From: Alligator mississippiensis
Taxonomy: Eukaryota > Chordata > Crocodylia > Alligatoridae
Assembly: GCF_030867095.1 (NCBI RefSeq)
Contig: NC_081830.1
Span: 38,192,781 to 38,256,780, forward strand
Direction: 5' to 3'
Length of the DNA stretch: 64,000 bases
The position numbers and the translations under genes are program-made. The notes below the pieces were generated by a model. It was not told the DNA's origin. It did not search any database and was given only the letters and a program-made list of their open reading frames with translations. Shown here in pieces: positions 24,096 to 36,745 of this stretch. Numbering within the stretch: position 1 is the first letter of the stretch; each line of letters starts with the position of its first letter.

Positions 24096-25585
24096 CCTGC
24101 ATCTGCTGAGCCTGGAGGCTGCTCAGGAACAGTCTGAGCAGCCACCAGTCTGCATGTGTGTGCGCATCACAAGCAGAGCAATGAGGTCCTGATCTCAGTC
24201 AGGGCCTCTAGCCACTTTTGGCACAGAAATGACAGTCTGTTTGGTGGCCTGAACACATCCCCTTCCTCCCCTTTCTGAAGCACCTTCCTCCATGACTTGG
24301 CTCAGGTTTGACCAGCTTTCCTTTACCATCGGGGCAGCTGGAATTCCACCCCTACAAATCTCCAGTATAGTCCCCTGCTGCTCCCTACACTGATCTTGGG
24401 TGCCAGTGTCACTAAGTTGCCTACCTGCTTCTCCCACAGCTGTCTCTGGGCTTGTCTCCCTCTGACTGGGCCACCCTCCTCCATCCATTCAACCCCCTTC
24501 TGATGATTCACTTCATCCTGCATGGACAGAAGCAGCAAGTTCAGAGAACTGGGACTGAGATAGAGAGAGTGACTTGGGAAAAAAATTCAATGATAATTCA
24601 CCCAACTAATTAGCCCCTGAGCTCTTCTAAGAGGCAGAGCTGATGAATTCAGCATCTAAAATCTGCTTTTTCTGCTTTTCATTCTCATTCACCCAACACC
24701 TGCCAACCCAGGTGGGAAGGAGGGACCTGTATTCTTCTCAAGGAGGGCTTAAGGGCTGCAAAGCTCAGTATGGCAATGCCTCACTTCTGGGGACCATGAT
24801 GGGGGCAGCCAGGTTCCCTACAAAGTACATGGACAAGCTAGGAGCCTAAGAATAGGATACACAATAGCAAACAGGCTGAACAGGGAGCTGTCTGAAGCAG
24901 CTAATACAACATGCCAAGGAAAGGGGTGTGGTTTAGGCCTTGCTCCTCAAAGGGAATTAGGGTATGGACCTATGAACAATTCACCATGGGGAAGAAGTGG
25001 GGTTTGGACTTCACCTCACACCAGCTACATTGCAATAATCGCGTGCGTATACACTCTTACTCCTTAGGAAGTGGAAGTTCAGTAGTTGAGCCCTCAATGG
25101 CAAAGGGGTAAACTATTGTGATATTCTTCTAGGGCAACTGGAAGCTAAGCCATGGTAACTTACCCCACTTTCATTGATGGCCAAACTTCCACTTACCCCA
25201 AGGTAAGAGTGTACACATGGGCAGTTACAGTGGAGCGTGTGACGTAGTAAAGCCCTGCTCCCTTTCACCTGCAGTTGTTCATATATCCACACATGTAGGC
25301 AACTTCTGTGCTCAGGGTTCACAGACATGAACCCTGTCCTGGAGCCGGGCACCCATTCCAGCCTTTTCTCACAAAATACAGGGGGAAAGGGTGGTAGTAG
25401 CCTTTTATCCAGTGGACCCAGCACTTACCAAGGATGCAGGAACCCTGGTTACAAATAGCTTCTGTCCAATTTGGAACAATGACCCGAATCAAGGTTTTTC
25501 ACCTCCTAGTACAATGTCCCAAAAAGGTGTGCTGGGGAGGGCACTCTCCATCTCTCCTGCATTAAGTATTCATTGAAGAGGAAGA
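24096..25585. other. Non-coding, nothing recognised
   Basis: No exon, RNA gene or clear repeat. Bases 24990-25090 and 25180-25310 carry related words in opposite orientation (GGTAAGAGTGTACACATGG versus GTATACACTCTTACTCC, and CAGTGGAGCG versus ACATTGCAATAATCGC), suggesting a decayed inverted repeat. Confidence 0.35.
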
Positions 25586-25588
25586 GAA

Positions 25589-25665
25589 GGGGTCTGTAGC
25601 TCAGTGATCAGGGCCCTTACCTGGATGTGGAAGGATCAGGTTCAAGTCCCTGCCATGCTGACTAT
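25589..25665 (+). mobile_element. tRNA-derived SINE head or tRNA pseudogene
   Basis: A-box-like TGTAGCTCAGTGA at 25595 and B-box AGGTTCAAGTCCC at 25638 have tRNA-like spacing. The arms do not pair well enough for a working cloverleaf and there is no clear 3' terminator. Similar tRNA-like segments occur at 32082-32149 (antisense) and 49866-49931. Most likely a SINE head of the type GGTTCAAGTCCCTGC common in sauropsids. Confidence 0.5.
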
Positions 25666-26159
25666 TGAATTATTCCTGCAAAATGGAACCACTTCAGTAC
25701 AAGAGACTGAAACACAGATGCTCAAACAGCCTTTCACGATGAAATTCCAGTCTTTTGAATTCTGATCCTACTGAAGGATTCTGATGTAGGTCTTGATAGA
25801 CCATGTAACCTATGAACAGGGAATAAAGATGACAAGGACTCAGCAAGTATTAAGCAGAGACCCCCTGAAGGAACAGAGGTGTGTCCCCAGACACACTGCA
25901 TGGGGTGTGGCTGACAATGTATGCTTATGGGCACTGGAAGGCAAGCTGATGGCATAAGGACAAGCAATAAGAGAGAAGCGCTTGAATGGAAGGTGTCACA
26001 GGCAAAACCAAAGGGCTGCCTGTCAGCCAAGGGATTAGCCAAGGACCATGGAGGACAAGCATGCCTGTCTGGAAACCTCCAGTAATAGAGATGGCACCAA
26101 AAGTGAACAGCCCAAAGAACTTGGCACCCAGCAGGACAGAACCCCACAAGCACCTAAGA

Positions 26160-26479
26160 CAGTGATTATCAACCAGAGTTCTGCAGCACCCTGAAGCACC
26201 CTCAGATCCTGTAAAGAGTGCTACAGAATCCCATGCAATGGTAGCACACTTAGGTATGCAAACATCATTTGCAAGATAAACCCAGCTATTTCAAATAGGA
26301 ATCCATGGTGACAAAAAACAATCTGACCTGTTGTGGTCTTTGAGTTGTTTGCAACAGAAGAATATTTCTATTATTTTTCTGTAGTTATCAAACAAGTCAA
26401 AACTAAGGGCTGGCATTTTTCAAGGGTGCCTCAAGTCTTTCAAGGGGTATCTTGAATCTAAAAGGGTTGAGAACTACTG
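26160..26479 (+). mobile_element. hAT-like MITE, copy 1
   Basis: Starts CAGTGATTATCAACC and ends GGGTTGAGAACTACTG, near-perfect inverted complements. Flanked by an imperfect 8-bp duplication: ACCTAAGA (26152-26159) and ATCTAAGT (26480-26487). Internally matches the copy at 38804-39120, including TTAGGTATGCAAACA, AAGATAAAC, AGGAATCCATGGTG and TGTGGTCTTT. Known: CAGTG-TTCTCAACC termini with 8-bp target duplications are typical of hAT (Charlie-type) elements. 320 bases, no transposase, so moved in trans. Confidence 0.82.
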
Positions 26480-26487
26480 ATCTAAGT

Positions 26488-29400
26488 CTTTAAATACCAA
26501 ATGTTTCTCACCATCATAGTCTCATCTCTGCCTACTCCAGTCAGAGGCAGCTGTACCTATCAAGAGCCTCCTTTTCCAACATCATTCACTGTTAATGTTG
26601 GGAACACAACAGTGCCCCATGAATAACCAGCCTGTCCTGAATGTATCTGTCAAACATTTGATGGCCAGGTCTCTGTATGAGCTGCATTTACTTCCAAGCT
26701 CTCTACCCTCCTATCTCAATAGACCATGCTTTCCCCTAATCCTTTGCCCAGCTGGAGTTCATCACAAACACAGGATCTGTCAATACTCCACCTACAGCCT
26801 TCTGTGAATATGGGACAAAAAGACCAACCAACTAAAAATACTGTCTGCCTTTTATTTTTCTTTTTTAGTTTAAAGCTTGGATTTTTAACAGAGCTTCTTT
26901 TCTTATATTCCAGAGCTGGATATGCTACAAACAAGTACACCTGATCCAGCTTTATCTTGTTCAACCTCAGTCCTATAATGATTCCACCGAGTTTGATCTC
27001 AGAGCTGTGCATCTATATACTTTGAGACAAAACAGAGGGCCAGCTTTGGGGAATCAGGATTCCTAGTTGGCTCTTGGGATAAAATCCTCTGAAACAGCCT
27101 TGCAAATGCATCATTGTTCACAACCACATCCAGATAGCCCCAAGAGCTCTGGTCCCATGTGGGAATTCAGCTCTGACACATCAGTGTTGATCACTTTCAA
27201 TGCTCTGGTTGTGGCCTGTCTGGTGAGCAGGCACCCATGACCCACAAGGAAAGGATCCCATAAGAGACTGATACCATCATCCTCCACTTGTAAACTTACT
27301 GAGGCCTTTGGACAAAGAACCACTCTTCTGGTACATGTCTGTACAGTGAGGAACAGGGCCAAAATCCTTGACCAGGACTTCCATAGGTTACTACAAAAGA
27401 AAAGAAAAGAATAGGAAGGTTTGAGTATGGGTCAATTGATAAAATACCCACTATAGAGTGGAATTGATCCTAGGTATTTAACTGCTGCTCATGGCTTAAA
27501 TACAGAGACATTTAAGGCAGGGAGAAGCCTAGGTCTAACTATCACACTGTCAATTCCAACAGTCTCAAAACCCACAAATCAGGTCACCCAAAATCCTGAG
27601 ACAACCTTTAAAAATCATGGGATCTTAAAAAAAAATAAGCACACTCTAGGTTCTTTTTGATTTGGCTTTCTGCTTGTGGAGCATTTAAACTGCACTCAAG
27701 ACTTGCTTTTAAGCTCTTCTCTGTAATCACAGACCTACAAAATTACTTAAAAAGCTGCAATTCTCACTTAATCCCAGGACTCCAGAAGCAGGGGATTTAA
27801 TAAAAATACCAGTTTGCAAGCTTTGGCAACACCACATGTACCTGAGATCCAAATTGCATCATCCCACCCAGCCTGCAATACATCTAATTTAATTTGGCCC
27901 ATTCAGTGGTTCCACAGAGCCAGATTCACCCCATTTCAGAGGAGACTGCAGGTGGGCATAATTTGGTCCCTGGAATCTTGTTTTCATATTATACAGAAAC
28001 AAACTAGCCTCAGAAGAGTGCTGCACTTGCACTGTAGCAAACTTCCTATGGATACACTGAGGATAAAGTCCTGATCCATTTTTTATAACCAGTTTCTATG
28101 AGGACTTTATGTAGAGTTAAAAAAAATTGTTAATATTTTTAAGCAAAAGCATATAGAGAATATTTTCAAGAAAATTATTACAAAAACACTTTTCTCACTT
28201 CCACAATGGTTAATCACAAAGAAGAGATTCATGGATTTTGACGAGGTTTTTCTAATGTGGTATTCAAATACACACATACTTAATACTGGGAAACACCAGG
28301 GAAACTTTATTAACTGACAGCAAACATTGCTGGCAATGTATTTAGAAAATATATTTCTTGAGAGTAATATTGCACATGCAAGCTGGCACCAAAACAATAT
28401 AGAGAAATACCAGTTCATGGTAAAATGTAGGCATCTAAAGGTACTTGTATTCCAGAGAGATCAATCTGTCATCACTAGGCTCATACATAATAGCTATGGG
28501 CCCTATCTATGTGGCTGAAATGGACTGGCCTCCTCAGAACAAAACAGATTTTGAACCCAGCTACTCAGGCTAATATAGGGGTGCTCTGGGCCTGGGAACC
28601 CAGAGCCATGGCAGTTGTCTTGCCACCTACCAACACAGACCCAAAACCAAGAGAGAGATGCTCCCAAGGAGAAGGAGATACGGCAGAACCTTAGTGGTAG
28701 CATCCTTTGCCCTAATAATTTTCAGCTGCTAAAACAGTCCCTGGAGGACAGTCAGCCAATATAGTTTAGAGCCACCCTAATGGTGCAGTAGATTGTTTCC
28801 TTTTCATGGTCTACCCCTTCTGTATCTCTCTGAGGGAAGCTAACACCACACTTCCATTGCTGTCTCTGCATTCAGATTGCTTCCAGCTGAGCAGCGTGTG
28901 GGACTGCTAGTGGGGTTCGCATGCTGAGCATAGCACCCTTTTCAGCCCACGCTGCTAGCAGGCAACAAATCTGAGCCACGCTGAGGCTGCTCTAGATTGT
29001 TAGGGATCTGGCTACCACATAGCCATCTCCGATGTCAGAAGTATGGAGGTAGTTCCTTGCCATATTTGCCACCCCCGCAGTGCCCAGAGCCAATGGGCAC
29101 TGCTGGGGCTCAGGCCTTGTGCTGCTTTGACAGATGGATTTTATGCCACATTCATGCTTCGTGAGCTAAGTTGTTAGCCCTACTGCTGCAGCTTTGTGCC
29201 AGCTCGCATACAAGCAGCCATGAAGGAGCAGGCTGGTCCAGCCAACCATGTCCCCTGCAGAGCCCTACTTCTTCCTATACATGTTATGCAGATTAGGCAA
29301 CCCCCGGCATGGGTGCCAGTGTGGCACTCAAAGACATTTTGCTTGACACACATGCCTTTGGGTGGATAGCAGGGAAGGGGCCGGGGCTACATGGCCACAA

Positions 29401-30956
29401 CAAGGATCAGGCCCTTTGTGGCTCCCCCACCATCCACCCCAGGCACACCAACATGTTACAAGTTGAAGTTGTGGGTGTTTTGGGCACTCTGCCCAAAAAC
29501 ATGGCCGAACGCAGCTTATTCATTAGTCAGCCCAGCCCTGCCCACCTGCACCCCCAGCAAAGGCAAACAAAGCACTGGAGTATCATATAGTTGAAACATC
29601 AGAGCCAAAGATAAAGCTGAGGATTGCTGGTTTCCAGCAAGTACCCACCTTCCTGGAGCCCGGCACCTCCCAGCACCTGGTCAGGTCTAGGACATCCGCT
29701 CTGATACCTGATCTGCTGGCTTATCCTATGGATTGGCTTTTCTGATGGCAGAGTCTGGTTGTGACCTAGCTTGCACAGCAGTGCAGCCAAGTAGAGAAAG
29801 GGCAGAAGCTCTCCTCTTCTTCCCTTGTATTCACTCCCTGGACCACAGGTAGCAGAGCAGGGAGGGGAGGAGCCTCTGTGGAGCCAGTACCCCTGAACTG
29901 TCTCACCAGCAGAGAGGAAAGTCCAGCCACCCGCACAACCATCCAGTATCATGCCAGAGATGTGAACTGCGCCAGGGGACTTCCCTCAGGGACCGTGAGG
30001 CAGATGGTGACTTGAACTCTTCTGCAGCCACAGCGGAGCGTGCTGCACCAGCCAGGCGTTTGAAGCAAAGCCATGGCTGTCAGGCATTTGGGGGGAAATG
30101 AGGAACATCATCAGGCCAATTCCACATACTGGGAGAAGCCCTGAGGCCCAGCAGCTCCTCACAGACCCAGGCCCTTCACTTGGGTAGACCATCTCTCTCT
30201 TCCCTCATTCCACATTTTTCTCTTTCCTACTGCCAGCATCTTTTTCACTGAATGCTTCGGTGTCTGTTTTCCCTCAATTTCCTTCCTTCCCTTTCCCAAA
30301 GTCATGGCCTTTCCTTCCCCCCAACCCCTCAGTTGTCCTCCACAACTGTCTCACAAGAGTGGTAGAGCCACCGACTCACTTTCTTCTACAGCTGAACAAA
30401 GGACTTTGCTGGAACAAGGATCATCACCAGCCCAGTCTCACTTTAGAACGTCACTCCCTCAGCTGCCTGGGTTCCTAATGTCTGCTTAAAAAAAAAATTA
30501 TGTTCCTGGCCTCACCTGACATTTTCACTCATCCTCAATGCTCCTTATTGACTTTTTCCAAACCCACTCTCCCATCCAGTCACTCCAAACAGCTCCTTAC
30601 TCTCCCACTGTGATTAAAATTCACCCAGACATGAACTCATTATACCCACGTTTGCCAAATTTTATTTCAAGCCTTACAGGCTTTTCAGTGGTTGCTCCTT
30701 TTAACATCAAACATTGGCTAAAGATTTTTCCACTTAAATAATTGCTGTGAGCCTAATTCAAATCCCTTCATACCCAGCACAATTCCATTGATCCACACAG
30801 AATTTATTCCTAACTCACACCAGTAATGGTGAGACTAGTGCTTATGTCTGCAAAGTCTTATCTCCAGCTTCCTGAAACACCTTTGGCTTTTTGCTGATAG
30901 TTTCAAATCCAACTACATGCCAGCCATATGGAAGCATGTATTTAGACCAAACAAGT
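26488..30956. other. Non-coding, mostly unassigned
   Basis: No gene recognised. Bases 27895-27975 hold a palindrome arm (CCAGATTCACCCC) like the MITE at 18326. A T-rich run is near 26850, A-rich runs near 27620 and 28120, and pyrimidine-rich DNA at 30190-30330. Short open frames carry no motif. Confidence 0.4.
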
Positions 30957-31639
30957 AAAAGAGATCACACCCTAGCTGACAGCAAGCTGGGGGGAGTAGT
31001 AAATACGCTGGAGGGTAGGGCTCGGATTCGGTGTGCTCTAGATTGGGCCAAAAGGAATCTCATGAGGTCCAATAAGGACACGTGCAAAGCCTTGCACTTA
31101 GGACGGAACAATCCCATGCACCAGGACAGGCTGGGGGCTGACTGTCTGGGCAGCAGCTCTGCAGAAAAGGACCTGGGGGTTACAGTGGACAATAAGCTGA
31201 ATATGAGCCAGCAGTGTGCCCTTGTTGCCATGAAGGCTAACGACATACTGGGCTGCATTGGTAGGATTGTTGCCAGCAGTTTAAGGGAAGTGTTTATTCC
31301 CCTCTATTCAGCACTGGTGAGGCCACATCTGGAGTACTGTGTTTAGATTTGGGCCCACCGCTACAGAAAGGATGTGGACAAATTGGAGAAAGTCCAGCAG
31401 AGGGCAACAAAAAAACCACCCATGACTTATGAGGAAAGAGTGAGGGAACTGGGCTTATTTAGTCTAGAGAAGAGAAGGCTGAGAGGGGTTTTAACAGCAG
31501 CCTTCCAACTACTAGAAGCAGGGTTCAAGAGAGGATGGAGCTAAACTGTTCTTGGTAGTGGCAGGTGACAGAACAAGGAGCAATGGTCTCAGGTTGCAGC
31601 AAAGGAAGTTTAGGTTAGATATTAGGAAGAATTTTCTTC
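30957..31639 (+). mobile_element. CR1 LINE 3' part, segment left of the LTR insertion
   Basis: In frame from about 30957 the translation shows the end of the reverse transcriptase: LADSKLGGVVNTLEG, then LHLGRNNPMHQ, AEKDLGVTVDNKLNMSQQ, and ALVRPHLEYCV followed by a stop. It continues as WAH-RYRKDVDKLEKVQQRAT and ELGLFSLEKRRLRG, all typical of CR1. The 5' truncation falls at the FADD catalytic motif, as is usual for CR1 copies. The element is interrupted at 31639 by a solo LTR and resumes at 32650. Not functional. Confidence 0.9.
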
Positions 31640-32649
31640 TGTAACCTGGGCAGTACTCCAAAAGGTACCCCCTCTCCAACTGAAGGGATCAGAGCAGGTG
31701 CACAAGCGCTGTGGGAGGTATAGGGATTCTCCTCCCCCTATAGAGCAGAGCCAGACCACCACTGGGGACTTAACCATATATCTTTTAATGAGGGAACATA
31801 ACAGGCATAATCAGGGGGGCATAATGGACACCACAATGCCCCAAGGGGCAGGATTCAACAAAGGTTAGACACTTACAATCATTGGCAAAAGACAGGGTTA
31901 ACAAAATATAAAACAAACAACAGAGCAAACAATACTGGTTGGGGAAATATAAAAAGGCACAAAATACAAAATGTCAAAGGACAAAGAAATATAGGGCCTG
32001 GGTCACTGGAGGGGGAAAAACACAATGGCTCCTGCAAGAGGAATTTCTCCTTGCTAGCTCACTCACCCCAAGCCACCAAAGTTGGGACTTGAACTCAGAT
32101 CTCCCACATGGTAGGCAAAAACACTGCCACACAGCTACCAGTGCTGGTATTGTTCTAAACTGCTAAGGGTCTTGACCTTCCTGGATCCCCGGCTTCACAT
32201 CAAGCTGCCTAGCCTCTGATTGGAAGAGCTGGAAGCCAAGCTGGGACCCCTCAGGTTGCTGCTCAGATCCTCCTGCTGACCACAGTCTCTTGTAGGGGAT
32301 CCTAGAGCCCAGCAGGATGCCTCTCTTGCTGGCCACATACCGTGCTGCTGAGGGTCCCACTGCTGCCTGCAGGATCTGCTCCTTCAGGCTCTTCTGGGGC
32401 AACTGCTTCCGCTTCCGCACCCCAGCTCAGCTCTTCAAAGCTCCTTCCTCATAGTCCCTCACTGGTCTCCTCTTGAGCCAGCCGTGCTGCCCCTTTTATC
32501 CCCCTCCAGGTGACCCAAGGGGCCAATCAGGGGACATGAGGGGTGAATCTCTGGGCCTGATTGGTGAGGAAAGGGAATCCCAAGTCCTCCAATCATCTTT
32601 TGCCCTTTCAAAACCCCTGGGCTAAGTCACTGCCAGCTAGCCCATCACA
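31640..32649 (-). mobile_element. Solo LTR inserted in a CR1, with 4-bp target duplication
   Basis: Seen: the interrupted CR1 reads ...ATTTTCTTC before and CTTCCTAAGAGG after, so CTTC is duplicated at 31636-31639 and 32650-32653. The insert begins TG and ends CA on either strand: read on the minus strand, TGTGATGGGCTAGC...GGTTACA. On that strand it has CCAAT-like boxes (TGATTGG), GATAAAAGG as a TATA box at about 32494, and ATTAAA near 31789 as a polyadenylation signal. Length 1010 bases. The 3' ~300 bases match 1-333 of this window. Known: TG...CA ends with a 4-6 bp duplication define LTR elements; a solo LTR arises by recombination between two LTRs. No retroviral gene remains. Confidence 0.85.
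32082..32149 (-). repeat. tRNA-like segment inside the solo LTR
   Basis: On the minus strand GGTAGCTGTGTGGCAGTG (A-box-like) is followed at the right spacing by GAGTTCAAGTCCC (B-box-like). It resembles the tRNA-derived SINE head at 25589. Either a SINE inserted in the LTR lineage or a chance resemblance; the homologous LTR at 1-333 does not extend far enough to tell. Confidence 0.4.
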
Positions 32650-32845
32650 CTTCCTAAGAGGATAGTAAAACACTGGAACAGGTTACCCAGAGAAGCGGTG
32701 GAAGCTCCATCCTTGGAGGTCTTTAAGACCTGGCTGGACAAAGCTTTGGCTGGGATGATCTAGTTGGGGATGATTCTGCTTTGAGCAGGGGGTTGGACTA
32801 GATGACCTCCTGAGGTCCCTTCCAGCCCTAATTTTCTATGATTCT
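32650..32845 (+). mobile_element. CR1 LINE 3' end, segment right of the LTR insertion
   Basis: Continues the CR1 from 31639: CACTGGAACAGGTTACCCAG, GGTCTTTAAGACCTGGCTGG, GGGTTGGACTAGATGACCTC and the tail TTTTCTATGATTCTA. This is the usual CR1 3'UTR ending. With the 31640-32649 insert removed, the CR1 is continuous. Confidence 0.9.
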
Positions 32846-35364
32846 AACTTTTAGCAAAAATTCACAGATCACCTCCTGATTCTACATGCTGTTATGCCTA
32901 TGTTCTTCCTGTTTATTGCTGGTGATAGTTTGTCTGGAGGTCTCCTTGGAGGATTAGAGACACACAGCGGAAGCTTTCCTGACTTTCAGTTGAAGGGGTA
33001 CTGAAAATGCTCTTTTGGAAAGATTTAATGTACATATTAGAACTCTGATTTGTTTACACCAATAGAAACCAGTGTCGCAGATGATCAGAATAAAACTGCT
33101 TTCCTTGTGTCAGTTCTCAGGCCTCAGCCCTATAGCATGTCAGAATCAGTCACTCCCCAGAATACATAATGAAGCTGACAAAATATTTTCTAGACCTGTG
33201 CATGCCCAGAAAGGAAACCAGGCTCCAACAGGACTTTTCTTGAGTATACTTGGGAGGGAAAGGAATATTTTAAATGAAATACTAAGGAGACAAGACCACC
33301 AGCATTGGCATAAAGCAGCAGGGAACCCAGAAGAGAGGTTAAAAAAATCAGTTACCAAACTCATAATTTACAGGCCCAGAACATTCTTGTGTTAACAGGT
33401 GGTTTGTTAATTAGAGGTTAGCTGTTGGATTGCAATGCAGCTGGGTAAAGAGGGAAGGTTTATTTGCCCAGTACTCAGAACTACCTGGCCGGCCAATGGA
33501 TGGGCTGGGACAGCCAATGGATAGGCTGACATTTGGAACAACCTAAGACCCTACTTCCTACCTATGACAGTGTGGAAAATTATGTCTTAGGCAGGGAACA
33601 GGGCTTTACAGAGCTCTATGGCTGGTTGATTTTGGACATCAACTTGGCTTGAAAAGCCATGTACTGAGCTTAATTGCAGTTGAACTCTGCAGTGTGTCTC
33701 CTTTTAGAGTTGCATCACCCCTCCAGCTATTGAACCAGCCCTTGTTCCAGGTAAAAAGTTGTTGGATGTGTCTCGTGAATAAAATTAATGGAGCCTGTTG
33801 GCATTTTTGTAAACAACAGCAGCAAATGGCTAGTGAAAAACACATTTTTCTCTACATCTGGAATGTTTGGTAAAACATTTCCTATCATTTTTCAAAGTAA
33901 ACGTTAATCAAGACTGCATTGTTGCTATTCATTCAGCATGTTTCATTCTCAATATATTTTCCTCTCAGGCTCGATTTCCACAGGTTACGATATATCACTT
34001 AAAAACAAAAAACAAAATATGTTTGGATCAAAACATGATTGATAAAAATAAATATGGGAAAAAAGCATAATGTTCTGTTTAGTAAACAATGATCCTGATT
34101 TTTTTTTTCTGGCTATTTCGTCTATGACTGGCTTTGACATCAGAAGCATATCCTTGATGCACTTACTCATTTCCTTCCCAAGGAGAATTCAACAAACTTC
34201 ACCCTGTCCAACTGCTGTCCTTGAAGCAGAATAACACCAGTTGGAATGATGAGTTTCTTTTGACCCACCCCCCAGGAACCAAACTAAACCCATCAGGTTA
34301 TTCCCCTTCCTAGGCTCAAAAGTAGCTGGTTGGATAATATAGCAACTGAAAAGTGCTCCCACTTTCTCTGTGTAGCAGCTCACAAAGGAAGTAAAGGAAG
34401 GGCTTATATTCAGGATGCTGGTGGGGGTCATAAGAATTTGTGGCAGGAAAAAGCTGATGCACCCGATCAAAAGACAAGCCGGGCACGGAGAAAGGGAAGT
34501 CATAAATCCTTAAACAAATGCCCATGTATTTCTGGATCACAGCATTTACAAGTTCAATAAGTAGCCTGTTAAGTTGCCCCAGTTACCATAACAACCACTG
34601 GATTTTGCTCCTCCACTCCACTCATTTTGGAATTTGACTGCATTTCTTCAGAAGACCGGTCACCATGGTAACAATCCAGGCTGATGGTTTCTGGCTTCAC
34701 CTCCTGCTTTGCTCATGAAAAGATCAGCTACTTCCCCTTTATTCAAAGGTGCTGGAAGGACTGATCAAGCCAGAAGAATGAGTGAGAGCCCTCAGCTGAG
34801 GCCAACATAAAATGGTTGGTCACACTTGCACCAGTGGTGCTGCAGCAAACTACAGCTTGCCACCCTACGTCACATAGGCAGAATCTCAGCCCACCTTCAC
34901 CACACATCTGTCTTCCTGCTCCCAAGATCCAAATGCTCTTTCATTAAACCCAAGACCCTAGGTCTCTTTAAAACACCCCAACTGTGAGCCTCTTTTGTCC
35001 CACACTTTAAGCACATGCATAGCCCTATAAAATATGGCTGTAAAACATAAACAGTGTGACCTTGTGGCAAGTACACCTGCACACAGTCGTCAAAATCATT
35101 GCACAAAGAACCTGAGCTACAGAGAATCAGACTTATAGTCATTTTAGCTGCACCTACCAGCATCTGGTGGGCTTTCATAATCTTCTCTAGTTTCTTGGCC
35201 ACCACTGCCACTTATTGACATGCCTATAGCATGAATCTGGCAGCAGCCATGAATGTGTGAACCTCCATGCCAATCAAGATACATCTGATGAATTATGAAA
35301 TGCCTGCCAAGTGTCTCTCTGCTATACTTATTCTATGCTTCAGAGTCACATCGCATCAGCTAAA
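32846..35364. other. Non-coding, nothing recognised
   Basis: A short tandem of GGCCAATGGAT-GGCTG and GCCAATGGATAGGCTG lies at 33490-33530. Otherwise A/T-moderate DNA with no exon, RNA gene or named repeat. Confidence 0.4.
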
Positions 35365-36745
35365 TACTCATAAAACGTAAGAGGGGCCATACTGGTGCTG
35401 AACAATGGTCCATCTAGCACAGTGTTCTGTCTCCAACAGTGACAAAAACGGATGCTAAACAGGGACAGCACTGAACCAGATATCTTTAGAGTGATCTATC
35501 CCCTGTTCAATATCCTCCCTAGCATCCACCATTATTGGTTTAGAAATGTCAGAGGAAACATCTCCGACCATCCTGTTCAATAGCTGTTAATAGAGCTATC
35601 ATCCATTAATTTATCCAGTCCCTTTTTGAACCTGGCTATGCTGTCTGCCTCCTTCACCTTCTGTGGAAATGTACTCCATAAGTTAACTACACAACGCATA
35701 AAAAAGCACTTTCTCTTGTTAGTTTTAAACCTGTCACCTATTAATTTCAGCCAGTGCCTGCCAGTTTTAGTATTCTGGGATTTAGTGAACAGCATTTCCC
35801 TGTTCACTTGGTCCCCACCATTCATGATTTTATAGACCTCTATCATATCCCCATGCAGCCTTCTCCTTTCCAAAATGAAGTGTTTTAGTCATTTTTGTCT
35901 CTCTGGTATGCCAGTAGTGCCATGCCCCTGATCATTTTGGTTGCACTTCTCTGTACCTTTTCCAAGTCTATTTGCATCCTTTTTGAGATGTGGGGACCAG
36001 AACTGCACACAGTATTCAAGGTGTGGGTACACCATGGATTCATATAGTAGCAAAATGTTTTGTTTTCAGTTCCTTTCTTAATGATGTCCTACATTTTATT
36101 GGCTTTTTTGGTTGCTCTGAACATAGGTTCATAGATGTTTGGGTTGGAAGGGACCTCAGTAGATCATCAAGTTCAACCCCAACCAACACTGAGATGATGT
36201 TTTTAGAAGACTATTTACAATGAGTCTCCAAGATCTCTTTCTTGAGTCAAAACTGCTAATTCAGAACCCAGCATGGGGTATGTATAGTTGAGGTTATTTT
36301 TCCCCAGGTGCATTACCTTACATTTGTCAAAACTAAAGTTAATTTGCCATTTTTTTACCCACTCACTTAGCTTGGAGAGTTCTTTCTGCAGCTCCTCTCC
36401 GTCAGCTTGGGACTTGACTACCCAGAATAATAATCTGCAAACTTGGAGATTTCACTGTGCACCCCCATTTCCAGGCCATTGATGAAAATGTTGAACAAAA
36501 GAGGGCCCAGCACAGATCCCTGCAAGCCCCTACTTTTGACCTCACACCATCCTGAAAAGTGGCCATTTATCCCTACCCTTTGCTTCTTTTAACCAGCCCA
36601 CAAAAGATCCTCCCCTCCAATCCTACTGCAACACATGGGGTTTTTTAAGTCTTTGGTGAGGGACATTATCAAAAGCTTTTTGAAGGTCCAAATACATTAT
36701 ATCAACTGGATCCCCCTTATCCATGTGCTTGTTAACATGAAAGGA
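35365..36745 (-). mobile_element. CR1-clade LINE 3' part, interrupted by another CR1 tail
   Basis: Read on the minus strand: a reverse-transcriptase fragment (36190-36745), then a C-terminal segment at 35577-35873 with RRRLHGDMIEVYKI, TGRHWLKLIGDRFKTNKRK and VVNLWSTFPQKV, then a 3'UTR containing GGACCATTGTTCAGCACCAG. Antisense phrases on the plus strand such as TTTCTTGAGT, TCAAAAGCTTTTTGAAGGTC and TGGATCCCCCTTATCCATG are those of a turtle/crocodilian CR1-clade family distinct from the 45-kb copy. Many stops. A ~60-base tail of a different CR1 interrupts it at 36123-36183. Confidence 0.82.
36123..36183 (-). mobile_element. CR1 3' tail nested in another CR1-clade LINE
   Basis: The segment TTCATAGATGTTTGGGTTGG-AAGGGACCTCAGTAGATCATC-AAGTTCAACCCC is the antisense of the CR1 3' terminus seen at 45341-45400. 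The host LINE reads through on either side (GGTTGCTCTGAAC before, ACTGAGATGATGTTTT after). A very short 5'-truncated insertion, younger than its host. Confidence 0.75.

Noticed and set aside
25589..25665. Functional tRNA gene
   Set aside because: A and B boxes are present but the stems do not pair well and there is no T-run terminator; similar relics occur twice more, which fits a SINE.
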